64,000 nt of DNA from Alkalibacillus haloalkaliphilus (GCF_007991275.1 NZ_BJYA01000002.1:124001-188000), one strand, 5' to 3'. Shown: positions 17,179-27,903, counted from the stretch's first letter. The notes: generated by a model not told the origin, from the sequence alone. Program-made: numbers and translations.

Positions 17179-19026
17179 ATGGCGGAAATCAACAAAGTAT
17201 TTCAATCGATTAGAGTGAGAGAATCGGGTTCCTCAAATTTATCGTTACGAGATGGACAAGTCGTTTCCGGTCGTATCATGAAGTTTTTTCCTGACCAAAA
17301 AGCAATGGTCCGTATTGGGCAACAACAAGTTGTCGCTCAATTAAGTGCGAATCTTCAAGCCAATCAAAATTATTTAATGCAAGTGAATCAAACGAGTCCA
17401 TACATACATTTACAAGTTGTAAGTGAAGAAGTCGTTAGAACGCCAAATGATGCTGCTCGCGCTTTACTTGAAGCAACCGGACAACAAGCAGGTAGACAAC
17501 AACAAATGATGTTGGCAGGGTTCATTCGCGATCAATTACCAGTAACACAACAGAATGTTAGTAACTTATTACAACTTGCACAATTAGGCTCTGACAATAG
17601 TGATGCGGTTTTAAGAGAAATGCTATCTAGAAACTTTCCGTTAACGGAACAAACATTTAGGGCGGTTGACCAACGGATTAATCAACCAATGTCATTTAAT
17701 CAAACGGTCAGTCAAATGCAATCTCAATTAGCACAAAACGCTTCTCTTACTAATGAGCAAGCGCAGCTAAGCTTATATTTAAATGCCGTTAATGGAAGAG
17801 GTCAATCGAATCAACAAATCATGGCCCATTTAACGCATCAAATTTTAACTGAAATTGGTCGTGGATCAGAAACAACTTTTCAATTATTACAAAAAGCAGG
17901 TGTCATTAGCTCACAAGTTAGTTACAACCAATGGTCTAACACTTGGACATCTTGGGCACAAACGAATCAAGTAAGCTTTCAGTTAGGGAATAATGGTTTG
18001 CAAACACAAAATGTAAATCTACCCTTCAATATAAGCGCTCAAGGATTGCAAGATGGACTAGCTAACTTAGCTAATAATCAGTTAGCGGGTGGAGAACGGT
18101 CTCAAAAATTGTTAGCTCGATTTATTTATCAGTTAAGTAGTTTACAAGGTGCTGATCGATTGAATTTCTTGGCAAATTTCAGTCAATCAAGTGTATTTAA
18201 CCAAGTCCAAAACAACCTTCCCCCTGCACAACAACAAATGATGCAACAGGTAGCCCAGATGCTACAACAAAATCAAGTTAGTTCATTACAGCAACTGTTA
18301 AGTTCTGAACAGGGTGAACAGTTAATTCGAAACTTGACGCAAATGTTGTCAACTCAAGTGGAGCAACAACAATTCAGAGCTTTAAACGTTTGGCAAACGG
18401 TATTTAATCAACCTACATCATCGACTAATATGGCTCAAGTGATGCAACAATTGCAAAGTTTTATGCACTTAACTCAAAATGAAGCTATAATCCGTGCTCA
18501 AGATTACCCAACGATGCAAACATTACTTAGTACAGTTAGTGGCCAGGTTGTACAATCAGAGCCTTTTCAACAAATGAATCAAATGTTACAAGGGATTCAT
18601 TTATCATTACAAGATAGTAGTCGAGAATGGATGCAGTTTTCAGCGCATTTTCCAAAAGAGATGTTCGGACTAAATGAAGATTTATGGATGGATTTTGAAG
18701 GGCAGAAGCAGTCTGATGGTTCAATTCATCCGAAAAATTGTCGTGTTATGTTTTATTTAAGTCTGCCGAATTTAAAAGACACAGTTATTGATATGCATGT
18801 GAAATACGGGGATGTATCCCTTTCAATTTTTCATGAATCTCCTCAAGTGTTATCACCGCTTGTACACAGTATGGAATCAATGTTAAACCTCAATCTTGAT
18901 CAAAAAGGTTATGACCTGCAGTCGATTGAGGTTAAACCTTTAAAAGAAGAAATAATTGAATCGATTTCTAACAGTGAAGTGGAACAAGCTCAAACGGCAT
19001 ATAAAGGGGTTGACTTTCGCGTATGA
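17179..19026 (+). CDS. ylqG: YlqG, FliK-like protein (hook-length control C-terminal fold)
   Basis: Protein of 615 residues that is very rich in Gln, Asn and Ser across about 30-490, with a conserved C-terminal domain (about 500-600). That domain (MFYLSLPNLKDTVIDMHVKYGDVSLSI... LVHSMESMLNLNL... LQSIEVKP) follows the same plan as the end of the FliK in this window: a short beta strand, one residue pair PNL/ANL, a strand, then a helix and the final strand. Long soluble Gln-rich parts are typical of FliK-type molecular rulers. Its stop overlaps the ylqH ATG (ATGA), so the two are coupled. Function is inferred. Confidence 0.8.
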   Translation: MAEINKVFQSIRVRESGSSNLSLRDGQVVSGRIMKFFPDQKAMVRIGQQQVVAQLSANLQANQNYLMQVNQTSPYIHLQVVSEEVVRTPNDAARALLEATGQQAGRQQQMMLAGFIRDQLPVTQQNVSNLLQLAQLGSDNSDAVLREMLSRNFPLTEQTFRAVDQRINQPMSFNQTVSQMQSQLAQNASLTNEQAQLSLYLNAVNGRGQSNQQIMAHLTHQILTEIGRGSETTFQLLQKAGVISSQVSYNQWSNTWTSWAQTNQVSFQLGNNGLQTQNVNLPFNISAQGLQDGLANLANNQLAGGERSQKLLARFIYQLSSLQGADRLNFLANFSQSSVFNQVQNNLPPAQQQMMQQVAQMLQQNQVSSLQQLLSSEQGEQLIRNLTQMLSTQVEQQQFRALNVWQTVFNQPTSSTNMAQVMQQLQSFMHLTQNEAIIRAQDYPTMQTLLSTVSGQVVQSEPFQQMNQMLQGIHLSLQDSSREWMQFSAHFPKEMFGLNEDLWMDFEGQKQSDGSIHPKNCRVMFYLSLPNLKDTVIDMHVKYGDVSLSIFHESPQVLSPLVHSMESMLNLNLDQKGYDLQSIEVKPLKEEIIESISNSEVEQAQTAYKGVDFRV

Positions 19027-19292
19027 ATGAACGTTATAAACGAAAAGAAGCAATCGCTTTACGTTATGATGAAGCGGAGAATGATGCACCTGAAGTGATC
19101 GCTAAAGGAAAAGGGTTAATTGCTGAAGAGATTTTAACACGAGCAGGAGAGCATGAAGTGCCTGTTTATGAAGATCCAGCTTTAATGGAATTAATGGGAG
19201 AATTAAATATAAATGAAAAAATTCCTGAAGATTTGTATCAAGCAGTAGCTGAAGTTTTTGCGTTTATTTATCAATTAGACAAAAACTACTAA
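19023..19292 (+). CDS. ylqH: YlqH, free-standing FlhB C-terminal (FlhB-CC) homologue
   Basis: Protein of 89 residues matching the cytosolic end of FlhB after its cleavage site: IALRYDEAENDAPEVIAKGKG here against IALKYDENKADAPFVVAMGVD in the window's FlhB, and IPEDLYQAVAEVFAFIYQLDK against IPEDFFQQVAEVLAYVYKLEK. It has no membrane part and no NPTH autocleavage motif. Similar stand-alone proteins (FlhX) can replace cleaved FlhB-CC in Helicobacter. Coupled to ylqG, it forms a FliK/FlhB-CC-like pair outside the fla/che operon. Confidence 0.88.
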   Translation: MNERYKRKEAIALRYDEAENDAPEVIAKGKGLIAEEILTRAGEHEVPVYEDPALMELMGELNINEKIPEDLYQAVAEVFAFIYQLDKNY

Positions 19293-19319
19293 AAATTTCA
19301 CGAAAACAATCTAAGGTTC

Positions 19320-19348
19320 TTTTGATTGTGACAATTTTCATGTATAAT
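19320..19348 (+). promoter_or_regulatory. Promoter of sucCD
   Basis: TTTTGA (19320-19325), 17 nt, TATAAT (19343-19348). An inverted repeat ACAATC-12-GATTGT (19306-19329) spans the -35, a position suited to a regulator. The -10 is perfect and the -35 weak. Confidence 0.6.
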
Positions 19349-19410
19349 AAACAAGGTGTGGTTTTAATTAATTAGTATATTGCAGTGACTTTTTGATGGG
19401 AGGATGTAAC

Positions 19411-20571
19411 ATGAACATTCATGAGTACCAAGCGAAGGAAATTTTCCGTTCTTACAACGTTGCTGTACCTAATAGTAAAGTAGCGTTCTCTGTTGATGAA
19501 GCAGTAGATGCGGCTAAAGAATTAGGTTCAAGCGTATCAGTTGTAAAAGCGCAGATTCACGCTGGTGGGCGTGGTAATGCTGGCGGTGTAAAAATCGCTA
19601 AGAACACAGATGAAGTACGTGACTATGCTAACGAAATTTTAGGCAAAACATTAGTCACTCACCAAACAGGGCCAGAAGGTAAAGAGGTTAAGCGCCTTTT
19701 AGTCGAAGAAGGTTGTGACATTCAAAACGAATATTACTTAGGTCTTGTTTTAGACCGCGCGACTTCTCGCGTTGTAATGATGGGATCTGAAGAAGGTGGA
19801 ACTGAAATCGAAGAGGTTGCAGAAGAAACACCTGAAAAGATCTTCAAAGAAGTAATTGACCCTGTGACTGGTCTTACTCCTTTCCAAGCTAGACGTTTAG
19901 CTTTCAATTTAAACATTCCTGATGAGTTACTAGGTAAAGCAGTTAAATTCATGATGAGCTTATATCAACTATTTGTTGAAAAAGATTGCTCAATCGCAGA
20001 AATTAACCCACTTGTAACAACTGGTGACGGTGAAGTATTAGCATTAGACGCTAAGCTAAACTTCGATGATAACGCACTATTCCGTCATAAGGACATTGTT
20101 GAGTTCCGTGACTTAGATGAAGAAGATGATAAAGAGATCGAAGCATCTAAGCATGACTTAAGCTATATCGCTTTAGACGGTAATATCGGTTGTATGGTTA
20201 ACGGTGCAGGCCTTGCTATGGCAACGATGGATATTATTAAGCACTATGGCGGCGAACCAGCTAACTTCTTAGACGTAGGTGGCGGTGCAACTGCTGAAAA
20301 AGTTACTGAAGCATTTAAGATCATTTTGTCCGATGACAGTGTACAAGGAATTTTAGTTAATATCTTCGGTGGTATCATGAAGTGTGACGTCATCGCTGAA
20401 GGTGTTGTTGAAGCTACGAAGCAAGTAGGTTTAGAAATTCCACTTGTAGTTCGTCTAGAAGGTACAAATGTTGAACTAGGCAAGAAGATTCTAGACGAAT
20501 CAGGCTTAAACATCACATCAGCAGATTCAATGGCTGATGGTGCTGAGAAGATTGTATCTCTAGTAAAATAA
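19411..20571 (+). CDS. sucC: Succinyl-CoA synthetase (ADP-forming) subunit beta
   Basis: ATP-grasp subunit of 386 residues that with SucD makes succinate and ATP from succinyl-CoA in the TCA cycle. Start [23 protein letters not shown]-grasp loop [16 protein letters not shown], metal-site region [10 protein letters not shown], CoA-ligase end [19 protein letters not shown] 19411 follows GGGAGGATG; an ATG 18 bases upstream lies inside that site. sucD is 16 bases downstream. Confidence 0.97.
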   Translation: MNIHEYQAKEIFRSYNVAVPNSKVAFSVDEAVDAAKELGSSVSVVKAQIHAGGRGNAGGVKIAKNTDEVRDYANEILGKTLVTHQTGPEGKEVKRLLVEEGCDIQNEYYLGLVLDRATSRVVMMGSEEGGTEIEEVAEETPEKIFKEVIDPVTGLTPFQARRLAFNLNIPDELLGKAVKFMMSLYQLFVEKDCSIAEINPLVTTGDGEVLALDAKLNFDDNALFRHKDIVEFRDLDEEDDKEIEASKHDLSYIALDGNIGCMVNGAGLAMATMDIIKHYGGEPANFLDVGGGATAEKVTEAFKIILSDDSVQGILVNIFGGIMKCDVIAEGVVEATKQVGLEIPLVVRLEGTNVELGKKILDESGLNITSADSMADGAEKIVSLVK

Positions 20572-20587
20572 GAAAGGACGGACTAAA

Positions 20588-21490
20588 ATGAGCGTTTTTA
20601 TTAATAAAGACACAAAAGTTATTGTTCAAGGTATTACTGGTGGAACAGCGCTTTTCCACACAAAGCAAATGCTTGAATACGGTACACAAATCGTCGGTGG
20701 TGTAACACCTAAAAAAGGTGGTACAGAAGTAGAAGGTGTACCTGTATTTAACACAGTTGACGATGCAGTACAAGAAACTGGCGCTAATGCTTCTGTTGTT
20801 TATGTACCTGCACCATTCGCTGCAGATGCGATCATGGAAGCAGTAGATGCAGAGTTAGACTTAGTTATCTGTATTACTGAACATATTCCAGTAATGGATA
20901 TGGTTAAAGTTAAGCGTTACATGGAAGGTAAGAAAACTCGCTTAGTAGGACCTAACTGCCCAGGTGTTATTACGCCAGATGAATGTAAAATTGGTATTAT
21001 GCCAGGATACATCCATAAGAAAGGACACATCGGTGTTGTTTCTCGCTCTGGTACATTAACTTATGAGGCTGTACATCAGCTATCTGAGCAAGGTTTCGGT
21101 CAATCTACAGCTGTAGGTATTGGTGGAGACCCTGTAAACGGTACAGACTTCATTGATTCATTAAAAGCATTCAACGAAGATCCTGAAACGCATGCAGTTA
21201 TTATGATCGGTGAGATCGGTGGTACTGCAGAAGAGGAAGCAGCTGAATGGGTTAATGATCATATGGACAAACCAGTTGTAGGATTCATTGGTGGTGCAAC
21301 AGCTCCTCCAGGAAAACGTATGGGTCACGCTGGTGCGATCATTTCAGGTGGTAAAGGTACAGCAGACGAAAAAATCCGCGTTATGAATGAGTGCGGTATT
21401 AAAGTTGCTCCTACACCATCAGATATGGGCGACACAATGATCGAAGTACTTAAAGAAAATGGTTTATACGACAAGTGTAAAACTCATTAA
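20588..21490 (+). CDS. sucD: Succinyl-CoA synthetase (ADP-forming) subunit alpha
   Basis: CoA-binding subunit of 300 residues with the phosphorylated active-site His247 in [16 protein letters not shown]. The N-terminal Rossmann part has [19 protein letters not shown], then [30 protein letters not shown] follows. Length equals B. subtilis SucD. It ends the sucCD unit with a long stem terminator. Confidence 0.97.
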   Translation: MSVFINKDTKVIVQGITGGTALFHTKQMLEYGTQIVGGVTPKKGGTEVEGVPVFNTVDDAVQETGANASVVYVPAPFAADAIMEAVDAELDLVICITEHIPVMDMVKVKRYMEGKKTRLVGPNCPGVITPDECKIGIMPGYIHKKGHIGVVSRSGTLTYEAVHQLSEQGFGQSTAVGIGGDPVNGTDFIDSLKAFNEDPETHAVIMIGEIGGTAEEEAAEWVNDHMDKPVVGFIGGATAPPGKRMGHAGAIISGGKGTADEKIRVMNECGIKVAPTPSDMGDTMIEVLKENGLYDKCKTH

Positions 21491-21501
21491 TTAAATTTAT
21501 T

Positions 21502-21539
21502 AAGTTGGGTTTAGGTTCTCCTAAACCCAGCTTATTTAA
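21502..21539 (+). terminator. Terminator of sucCD
   Basis: Fourteen-base arms AAGTTGGGTTTAGG (21502-21515) and CCTAAACCCAGCTT (21520-21533), one G-T pair, loop TTCT, then a short T-rich tail. Confidence 0.8.
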
Positions 21540-21563
21540 TAGAATTTTAGGGGGTGAACGTTC

Positions 21564-22436
21564 TTGAATGTTAAAGACTCATTTATCCTTTATATTTTTA
21601 GTCAATTTAAAGAAGTAAAACGAAGGCACTTATTTCAATACATCTGTGAGCATGATCACTTCGACGGTATTCTTCAAGCAACACCACAAATCCTCTCAAA
21701 GCATTTAAACCTTTCATTAATAGATTCTCACAAAATTTATAAAAAGATACATGATGAAGCATTTAAGCGACTAATATGGCAACAATTCAAACAAACCTCT
21801 GTTTTCACTTGGTTTGACCCACAGTATCCTGAATCGTTTAGGTTTATCCCCGATCCCCCACTTGTACTCTACTACAAAGGTGACTTATCACTACTACACA
21901 GTCCAATGATTAGTGTTATTGGAACTAGAAAACCTTCACAGCAAGCTTATAGAAAGATCAATCACATTTTAAACCCTTTAATTAATCAATCTCTAACCAT
22001 AGTAAGTGGTTTAGCTGATGGTATTGACGGTATGAGTCATCAATATGCGTTAGATCACGGAGGTAAAACAATAGCGGTGTTAGGATTTGGTTTTAATCAT
22101 ATTTACCCCGCAAAACATCGCACTTTATTTCAATCTATTGCTCAAAAAGGGTTGTTGCTCTCGGAATATCCACCACACCAAAAACCTCAAAAATGGCATT
22201 TCCCAGAACGAAATAGGCTTATAAGTGGTTTATCACTTGGCACATTAATTATTGAAGCTGCAGAACGAAGTGGTACGTTAATAACAGCAGATCAAGCTTT
22301 AGAGCAAGGTAAAGAAGTGTTTGTTATTCCAGATTCAATATTTTTAGAGCAAGCCAAAGGTTGTCACTCATTAATAAAAGATGGTGCTACACCAGTTACG
22401 ACAGCGGATGATATTACCTTTAATTTACCAACATAA
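21564..22436 (+). CDS. dprA: DNA-processing protein DprA
   Basis: Protein of 290 residues that loads RecA on incoming single-stranded DNA during transformation. The Rossmann fold core carries ISVIGTRKPS, IVSGLADGIDGMSHQYAL and WHFPERNRLISGLSLGTLIIEA; the end is GCHSLIKDGATPV. The N-terminal 80 residues hold a SAM-like helical region. The start is TTG 21564 with AGGGGGTG upstream; no better ATG is near. Gene order sucD-dprA-topA is that of B. subtilis. Confidence 0.93.
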   Translation: MNVKDSFILYIFSQFKEVKRRHLFQYICEHDHFDGILQATPQILSKHLNLSLIDSHKIYKKIHDEAFKRLIWQQFKQTSVFTWFDPQYPESFRFIPDPPLVLYYKGDLSLLHSPMISVIGTRKPSQQAYRKINHILNPLINQSLTIVSGLADGIDGMSHQYALDHGGKTIAVLGFGFNHIYPAKHRTLFQSIAQKGLLLSEYPPHQKPQKWHFPERNRLISGLSLGTLIIEAAERSGTLITADQALEQGKEVFVIPDSIFLEQAKGCHSLIKDGATPVTTADDITFNLPT

Positions 22437-22547
22437 TAAGTTTTAATTATATGAAAAAAGTTTGCATCATTTTAATTTTCGTGTATTGTATTAGACAAAA
22501 TCATGTTAAAAACATAAACTTTGTCGAACAATTTTTCGTATATAAGT

Positions 22548-22576
22548 TTGACAAACGATATTAAGTTATTTAATAA
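22548..22576 (+). promoter_or_regulatory. Promoter of topA
   Basis: TTGACA (22548-22553) matches the SigA consensus; 17 nt; TAATAA (22571-22576), 80 bases before the topA ATG. The remainder of the dprA-topA gap (22437-22655) shows nothing else I can support. Confidence 0.6.
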
Positions 22577-22655
22577 TGAATGAGATTAATGGTTAACGAT
22601 TTTGTGAAACCAAACATACAAAAAAAGAAATATACCTCGTAGGAGGAATTGGTGA

Positions 22656-24734
22656 ATGTCAGATTATTTAGTTATAGTAGAATCTCCAGCAAAAGCGAAA
22701 ACAATTGAACGATACTTAGGGAAAAAATATAAAGTTAAAGCATCTATGGGACACGTTATTGACTTACCAAAAAGTCAAATGGGCGTTGATGTTGAGAATA
22801 ACTTTGAGCCTCGCTATATTACTATTCGCGGTAAAGGGCCTGTTTTAAATGACTTAAAGAAGTCAGCGAAAAAAGCAAAGAAAGTCTATCTTGCAGCCGA
22901 CCCCGATCGCGAAGGTGAAGCGATTGCTTGGCACTTAGCACATAGTCTTGGTATTGAAGAAGGTGCAAAATGTCGTGTCGTATTCAACGAAATTACAAAA
23001 GATGCGATTAAAGAGTCTTTTAAAGAACCACGAGAAGTGGATATGAAATTAGTTAATGCCCAGCAAGCTAGACGTGTGTTAGATCGACTCGTCGGTTATA
23101 ACATTAGTCCTTTATTATGGAAAAAAGTTAAAAAAGGATTAAGTGCTGGTCGTGTACAATCGGTCGCTGTTAAATTAATAATTGACCGTGAGAATGAGAT
23201 TAAAAACTTTATCCCAGAAGAATACTGGTCGATTACAGGTGCTTTTACACATAAGCGTAGAAAGTTCGAAGCTAAATTTTATGGAACAGACGGCGATAAA
23301 GTAGAATTAAAAAATGAACAAGATGTGCAGAAAGTGTTGGACCGTCTTGAAGGAGACGAATTCACAGTACAAAAGGTAAATAAACGTGAACGTAAAAGAA
23401 ATCCAGCAGCACCATTTATAACGTCATCTCTTCAGCAGGAAGCGTTTCGTAAATTGAATTTCCGCGCGAAGAAAACAATGATGGTTGCGCAGCAGTTATA
23501 CGAAGGAATTGACTTAGGTGGAAAAGATGGTACAACAGGTTTAATTACTTACATGAGAACAGACTCCACTCGTATATCAGATACTGCTAAAGGTGAAGCA
23601 GCTGATCTAATTAAAGCTAAATTCGGTGAGGATCACCTTGGAAAAAAGCAGGGTAAAGCAAAGAAAGACGAACGTTCACAAGATGCACACGAAGCGATCA
23701 GACCTACAGTTATTCATAAAGACCCTCAGACGATTAAACCGAAATTGTCTAATGATCAATTTAAATTGTATAAATTGATTTGGGATCGTTTTATTGCCAG
23801 TCAAATGGCTCCTGCTGTTCTAGACACAGTGACAGCACACTTAATGAATCAAGGTGTGGAATTTAGAGCAACGGGTTCTCAAATTAAATTTAAAGGTTTT
23901 ATGGAGCTTTACATTGAAGGCAGTGACGATCAGAAAAAGGATGAACAAAAAGTCCTTCCCCCACTAGAAGAAGGTGAGAAGGTTAAAGCGAAAGATATCA
24001 CACCTAATCAACACTTTACACAGCCACCTCCTCGATATACTGAGGCGAGACTTGTAAGGACCTTAGAAGAAAAAGGGATCGGAAGGCCATCTACGTATGC
24101 ACCAACACTAGATACGGTTCAACGCAGAGGGTATGTGGCTTTGGATAACAAGAGATTTGTACCTACAGAACTAGGGACGATTGTAATTGAACTGTTAGAG
24201 CAGTACTTCCCAGAAATTATTAACGTTAAGTTCACTGTAGATATGGAAAATAATCTCGACGGTGTAGAAGAAGGAGGTCAACAATGGAGAAACATTATTG
24301 ACAACTTCTACCAAGATTTTCAAAAGCGCTTAGACAAAGCAGAAGAAGAAATTGAAAAGATTGAAGTAAAAGATGAACCAGCTGGTGAAGACTGTGAGAA
24401 ATGCGGTCACGAAATGGTTTATAAAATGGGACGTTACGGCAAGTTTTTAGCTTGTTCCAACTTCCCGGATTGTCGAAATACAAAACCAATTCTTAAGGAA
24501 ATTGGCGTTAAATGTCCGAGTTGTAAAGATGGTAATGTAGTTGAGCGTAAAAGCAAGAAGAGGCGTACATTTTACGGTTGCGATCAATACCCAGAGTGCG
24601 AATTTGTTTCTTGGGATAAGCCGATTGAACGACCTTGCCCTAAATGTTCTTCCTTACTCGTTGAGAAGAAACAGAAAAAAGGTGTTCAGGTTAAATGTAC
24701 AGATTGTGATTATGCTGAAAGTGTACAACAATAG
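22656..24734 (+). CDS. topA: DNA topoisomerase I
   Basis: Type IA enzyme of 692 residues that relaxes negative supercoils. Toprim domain at the N-terminus with [15 protein letters not shown] and [15 protein letters not shown]; catalytic Tyr299 in [24 protein letters not shown] in the gate. Three C4 zinc ribbons end the protein, beginning at Cys580 (CEKCGHEM... CSNFPDC), then CPSC... CDQYPEC, then CPKC... CTDC. A GGAGGAATTGGTG site precedes ATG. trmFO, normally next, is absent. Confidence 0.97.
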   Translation: MSDYLVIVESPAKAKTIERYLGKKYKVKASMGHVIDLPKSQMGVDVENNFEPRYITIRGKGPVLNDLKKSAKKAKKVYLAADPDREGEAIAWHLAHSLGIEEGAKCRVVFNEITKDAIKESFKEPREVDMKLVNAQQARRVLDRLVGYNISPLLWKKVKKGLSAGRVQSVAVKLIIDRENEIKNFIPEEYWSITGAFTHKRRKFEAKFYGTDGDKVELKNEQDVQKVLDRLEGDEFTVQKVNKRERKRNPAAPFITSSLQQEAFRKLNFRAKKTMMVAQQLYEGIDLGGKDGTTGLITYMRTDSTRISDTAKGEAADLIKAKFGEDHLGKKQGKAKKDERSQDAHEAIRPTVIHKDPQTIKPKLSNDQFKLYKLIWDRFIASQMAPAVLDTVTAHLMNQGVEFRATGSQIKFKGFMELYIEGSDDQKKDEQKVLPPLEEGEKVKAKDITPNQHFTQPPPRYTEARLVRTLEEKGIGRPSTYAPTLDTVQRRGYVALDNKRFVPTELGTIVIELLEQYFPEIINVKFTVDMENNLDGVEEGGQQWRNIIDNFYQDFQKRLDKAEEEIEKIEVKDEPAGEDCEKCGHEMVYKMGRYGKFLACSNFPDCRNTKPILKEIGVKCPSCKDGNVVERKSKKRRTFYGCDQYPECEFVSWDKPIERPCPKCSSLLVEKKQKKGVQVKCTDCDYAESVQQ

Positions 24735-24744
24735 TAGGTTGTTG

Positions 24745-24778
24745 AAAGATGAGCTAACAAAAGTTGGTTCATCTTTTT
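24745..24778 (+). terminator. Terminator of topA
   Basis: AAAGATGAGCTAAC and GTTGGTTCATCTTT pair through 14 positions with two G-T pairs around loop AAAA, followed by T. Downstream to 24960 the DNA is AT-rich; a hairpin GTGTGT-6-ACACAC lies at 24849-24866, and no gene remnant is visible. Confidence 0.85.
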
Positions 24779-24963
24779 AATTATTACAAATTTTTAAATT
24801 AAAATTGAATATTTTGTATACAATTTGTGAAACATGTAGATAGTCAAGGTGTGTAAATTGACACACAATTTTTATTCTTATACAATTTACCATTGGTAGG
24901 ACTGGAATGTTCGCTGAGTAAAAACCCATTACTAAATTATTTATGACATATATGTGAAAATTG

Positions 24964-24992
24964 TTGTATTATTCCGAAAAGTTTGATAAAAT
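24964..24992 (+). promoter_or_regulatory. Promoter of the xerC-hslVU-codY unit
   Basis: TTGTAT (24964-24969), 17 nt, TAAAAT (24987-24992), with TGA before the -10 (extended -10). It lies 26 bases before the xerC start. Confidence 0.65.
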
Positions 24993-25017
24993 TTAATCGT
25001 TTTAGTAGTGGAGGGAT

Positions 25018-25923
25018 ATGAAGGTGAACACGGATAATTTAATCAATCAATTTAGACAGTTTTTAATTGTCGAAAGAAATGCCTCCCCGCACACCGTCAA
25101 TCAATATGTTGCTGATCTTCAACAGTTCAATCTGTTTTTATCAAAAGAAGTTATTAGCCATTTTAATGCTGTTACCCACTCCGATATAAGACTTTACTTA
25201 ACTGAACTTTATAACGCAGGTTTATCTCGGGTTTCTGCTTCTAGAAAGTTATCAAGTTTACGCACATTCTATTATTATTTAGAAAAAGAAAGTATTGTAG
25301 AACATAACCCGATTGAATACGTTTCAATGCCAAAAAGGGATAAAAAAATCCCGCAGTTTTTCTATGCAGAAGAATTAGAGCGTCTGTTTAATGTAGAAGA
25401 CTGCAGTCAACCGTTAGGCCAAAGAAACCAAGCATTAATTGAAATTCTCTATGCGACAGGGATTCGTGTCAGCGAATTAGTTCAAATAAAGTTAACAGAT
25501 ATAGATTATACACTTAGTACAATTCTAGTTCACGGTAAAGGGAACAAAGAACGATATGTTCCATTCGGAGCTTATGCTCAAACTGCAGTGAAAGAATACA
25601 TCGAAGACGGTCGCAAAGAATTGATTTCCAAAAGCAAAGAAGAGATCGATCAGTTATTTGTTAACTTTCGTGGTACACCACTTACTGATGAGGGTGTCAG
25701 ATACATATTAAATGACATGATGAAAAGAGCTGCGCTAACAAGCTCAATCCATCCTCATAAATTACGTCATACCTTTGCGACTCATTTACTTAATGAAGGA
25801 GCAGATATGAGGTCCGTACAAGAGATGCTTGGGCACGAAAGTTTGTCGTCAACGCAAATATATACACACGTAACTAAAGACTACTTACAAAACATTTATA
25901 AAAATGCTCATCCAAGAGCGTGA
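25018..25923 (+). CDS. xerC: Tyrosine recombinase XerC (CodV)
   Basis: Site-specific recombinase of 301 residues that with XerD resolves chromosome dimers at dif. The N-terminal SAM-like domain covers about 1-95. Catalytic residues are visible: R150 (ATGIRVSEL), H247 and R250 ([13 protein letters not shown]), H273 (MLGHES) and nucleophile Y282 (QIYTHV). GGAGGG lies only two bases before ATG 25018 but eight before GTG 25024, so the true start may be two codons later. It heads the operon with hslVU and codY, as in B. subtilis codVWXY. Confidence 0.95.
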   Translation: MKVNTDNLINQFRQFLIVERNASPHTVNQYVADLQQFNLFLSKEVISHFNAVTHSDIRLYLTELYNAGLSRVSASRKLSSLRTFYYYLEKESIVEHNPIEYVSMPKRDKKIPQFFYAEELERLFNVEDCSQPLGQRNQALIEILYATGIRVSELVQIKLTDIDYTLSTILVHGKGNKERYVPFGAYAQTAVKEYIEDGRKELISKSKEEIDQLFVNFRGTPLTDEGVRYILNDMMKRAALTSSIHPHKLRHTFATHLLNEGADMRSVQEMLGHESLSSTQIYTHVTKDYLQNIYKNAHPRA

Positions 25924-25934
25924 GGAAAGAGGGG

Positions 25935-26507
25935 ATGACAGTGGAGCAGTCATTTCATGCAACAACAATTTTTGCAGTTAGACACAACGGTGAAGCAGCA
26001 ATGACAGGTGATGGACAAGTGACGTTTGGAAATGCCGTTGTGATGAAACATAAAGCTAAAAAAGTTCGCAAATTATTTAACGGGCAAGTAGTTGCTGGCT
26101 TTGCTGGGTCAGTTGCTGACGCTTTTACTTTATTTGAGAAGTTTGAAGCTAATTTAGAGAAGTATAATGGCAACTTAAGCCGTTCTGCGGTTGAACTTGC
26201 TAAAGAGTGGCGAAGTGATAAAGTATTAAGACGTTTAGAGGCGATGTTGATCGTCATGAACAACGATCAAATGTTATTAGTGTCTGGTACAGGTGAAGTC
26301 ATAGAGCCTGATGACGATATTTTAGCAATTGGATCAGGTGGTCATTATGCTTTAAGTGCTGGTCGAGCGCTTAAGCGTTACAGTGAAAACCAAACGGCAG
26401 CTAGCATTGCTAAAGCAGCACTAGAAATTGCCGGTGAAGTTTGTGTCTATACAAATAATGAAATAGTGTTAGAGACTTTGAATGACAAAGGAGACTCTCA
26501 TTCATGA
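25935..26507 (+). CDS. hslV: ATP-dependent protease peptidase subunit HslV (CodW/ClpQ)
   Basis: Proteasome-like beta subunit of about 190 residues forming the proteolytic core of the HslUV machine. The core begins [25 protein letters not shown], with the nucleophile region HATT preceded by a short N-terminal piece. [17 protein letters not shown] and [17 protein letters not shown] are hallmarks. Two starts fit: ATG 25935 (AGGA eight bases upstream) or GTG 25941 (AGAGGGG six bases upstream). It starts 12-18 bases after xerC and overlaps hslU (ATGA). Confidence 0.95.
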   Translation: MTVEQSFHATTIFAVRHNGEAAMTGDGQVTFGNAVVMKHKAKKVRKLFNGQVVAGFAGSVADAFTLFEKFEANLEKYNGNLSRSAVELAKEWRSDKVLRRLEAMLIVMNNDQMLLVSGTGEVIEPDDDILAIGSGGHYALSAGRALKRYSENQTAASIAKAALEIAGEVCVYTNNEIVLETLNDKGDSHS

Positions 26508-27892
26508 GTACAAAAGCAACGCCAAAACAAATAGTAGAACAATTAAATCGGTACATTATTGGTCAATCAGATGCTAAAAAAGCTTTAGCTGTAGCGTTAA
26601 GAAACCGATATAGAAGAATGAAGCTATCTGATGACATGCGCGATGAAATTGTCCCTAAAAACATATTGATGATTGGACCAACAGGGGTTGGTAAGACTGA
26701 ATTGGCTCGTAGGTTAGCAAAGTTAGTAGGGGCGCCATTTACTAAAGTAGAAGCAACTAAGTTTACGGAAGTGGGCTATGTAGGAAGAGATGTTGAATCG
26801 ATGGTTCGTGACTTAGTCGATACAAGTGTCAGAATGGTTCGTGAGGAGAAAATGCTAGAAGTGCAAACTCAAGCTCGTGAGTCAGCAAATCAACGACTGG
26901 TAGAACTACTTGTTCCTAGTAAGAAAAAGCAAACACAAATGAAAAATCCGCTTGAAATGTTTTTTAATCAGCAGCCAGATCAAACAGATGATGATAATGA
27001 GGAAGAAGCTGACCAAGCAGATCGAAGAAGAAGAGTGAAGGAACAATTAGAACAAGGGCAACTTGAGGAACAAATTGTTTCGATTGAAGTAGAAGAGCAA
27101 CAATCGTCAATGTTTGACATGTTACAAGGTTCGGGTATGGAACAAATGGGAATGAACATGCAAGATGCATTCAGCCAATTGATGCCTAAGAAATCAAAAA
27201 AACGAAAGTTACCGGTTAAAGAAGCGCGCGAAGTCTTAACGCAAGTTGAAGCAGAAAAATTAATCGACATGGATGAAGTTCATCAATTAGCTATTGAACA
27301 AGCTGAACAATCTGGCATAATCTTTATTGATGAAATTGATAAAGTGTGTGGTAAAGATGAGAAGCAAGCGAACGTGTCTCGCGAAGGCGTACAGCGTGAT
27401 ATTTTACCAATTGTTGAAGGGTCAACGATTGTTACAAAATATGGATCTGTCAAAACGGACTATATGTTATTTATAGCTGCTGGTGCATTCCATATGGCTA
27501 AACCGTCTGACCTAATACCAGAATTACAGGGGCGTTTCCCGATCAGAGTCGAGTTAAACAAATTATTAATCGAAGACTTTGTAAACATCTTAACAGAGCC
27601 ATCTAATGCTATTATTAAACAATATACGGCATTACTTGAAACTGAAGGGATTAAAGTTACGTTCACAGACGAGGCGATTTACCGCATAGCGGAAATAGCA
27701 TACGAGGTAAATCAGGAAACAGACAATATTGGGGCTAGAAGATTACACACCATTATGGAAAAGTTACTAGAAGACCTTTCCTTTGAAGCGCCAGAAATTA
27801 TGATGGAAACGATCGAAATAACTAAAAATTATGTAGATGAAAAACTATCGACGATCGTTAAAAATAAAGATTTATCAGAGTACATCTTATAG
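26504..27892 (+). CDS. hslU: ATP-dependent protease ATPase subunit HslU (CodX/ClpY)
   Basis: AAA+ unfoldase of 462 residues that feeds HslV. Walker A is GPTGVGKT (58-65, Lys64); the pore motif is in [19 protein letters not shown]; Walker B is IIFIDEID. Between about 140 and 245 lies the I-domain, here unusually acidic and Gln-rich ([19 protein letters not shown]). The C-terminal docking tail is NKDLSEYIL. It is coupled to hslV and followed 12 bases later by codY. Confidence 0.96.
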   Translation: MSTKATPKQIVEQLNRYIIGQSDAKKALAVALRNRYRRMKLSDDMRDEIVPKNILMIGPTGVGKTELARRLAKLVGAPFTKVEATKFTEVGYVGRDVESMVRDLVDTSVRMVREEKMLEVQTQARESANQRLVELLVPSKKKQTQMKNPLEMFFNQQPDQTDDDNEEEADQADRRRRVKEQLEQGQLEEQIVSIEVEEQQSSMFDMLQGSGMEQMGMNMQDAFSQLMPKKSKKRKLPVKEAREVLTQVEAEKLIDMDEVHQLAIEQAEQSGIIFIDEIDKVCGKDEKQANVSREGVQRDILPIVEGSTIVTKYGSVKTDYMLFIAAGAFHMAKPSDLIPELQGRFPIRVELNKLLIEDFVNILTEPSNAIIKQYTALLETEGIKVTFTDEAIYRIAEIAYEVNQETDNIGARRLHTIMEKLLEDLSFEAPEIMMETIEITKNYVDEKLSTIVKNKDLSEYIL

Positions 27893-27903
27893 GAGGAATT
27901 TAA

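Noticed and set aside
24735-25017. Remnant of trmFO
   Set aside because: All frames are short and AT-rich, with no recognisable FAD-binding motif. There is a gap but no pseudogene.
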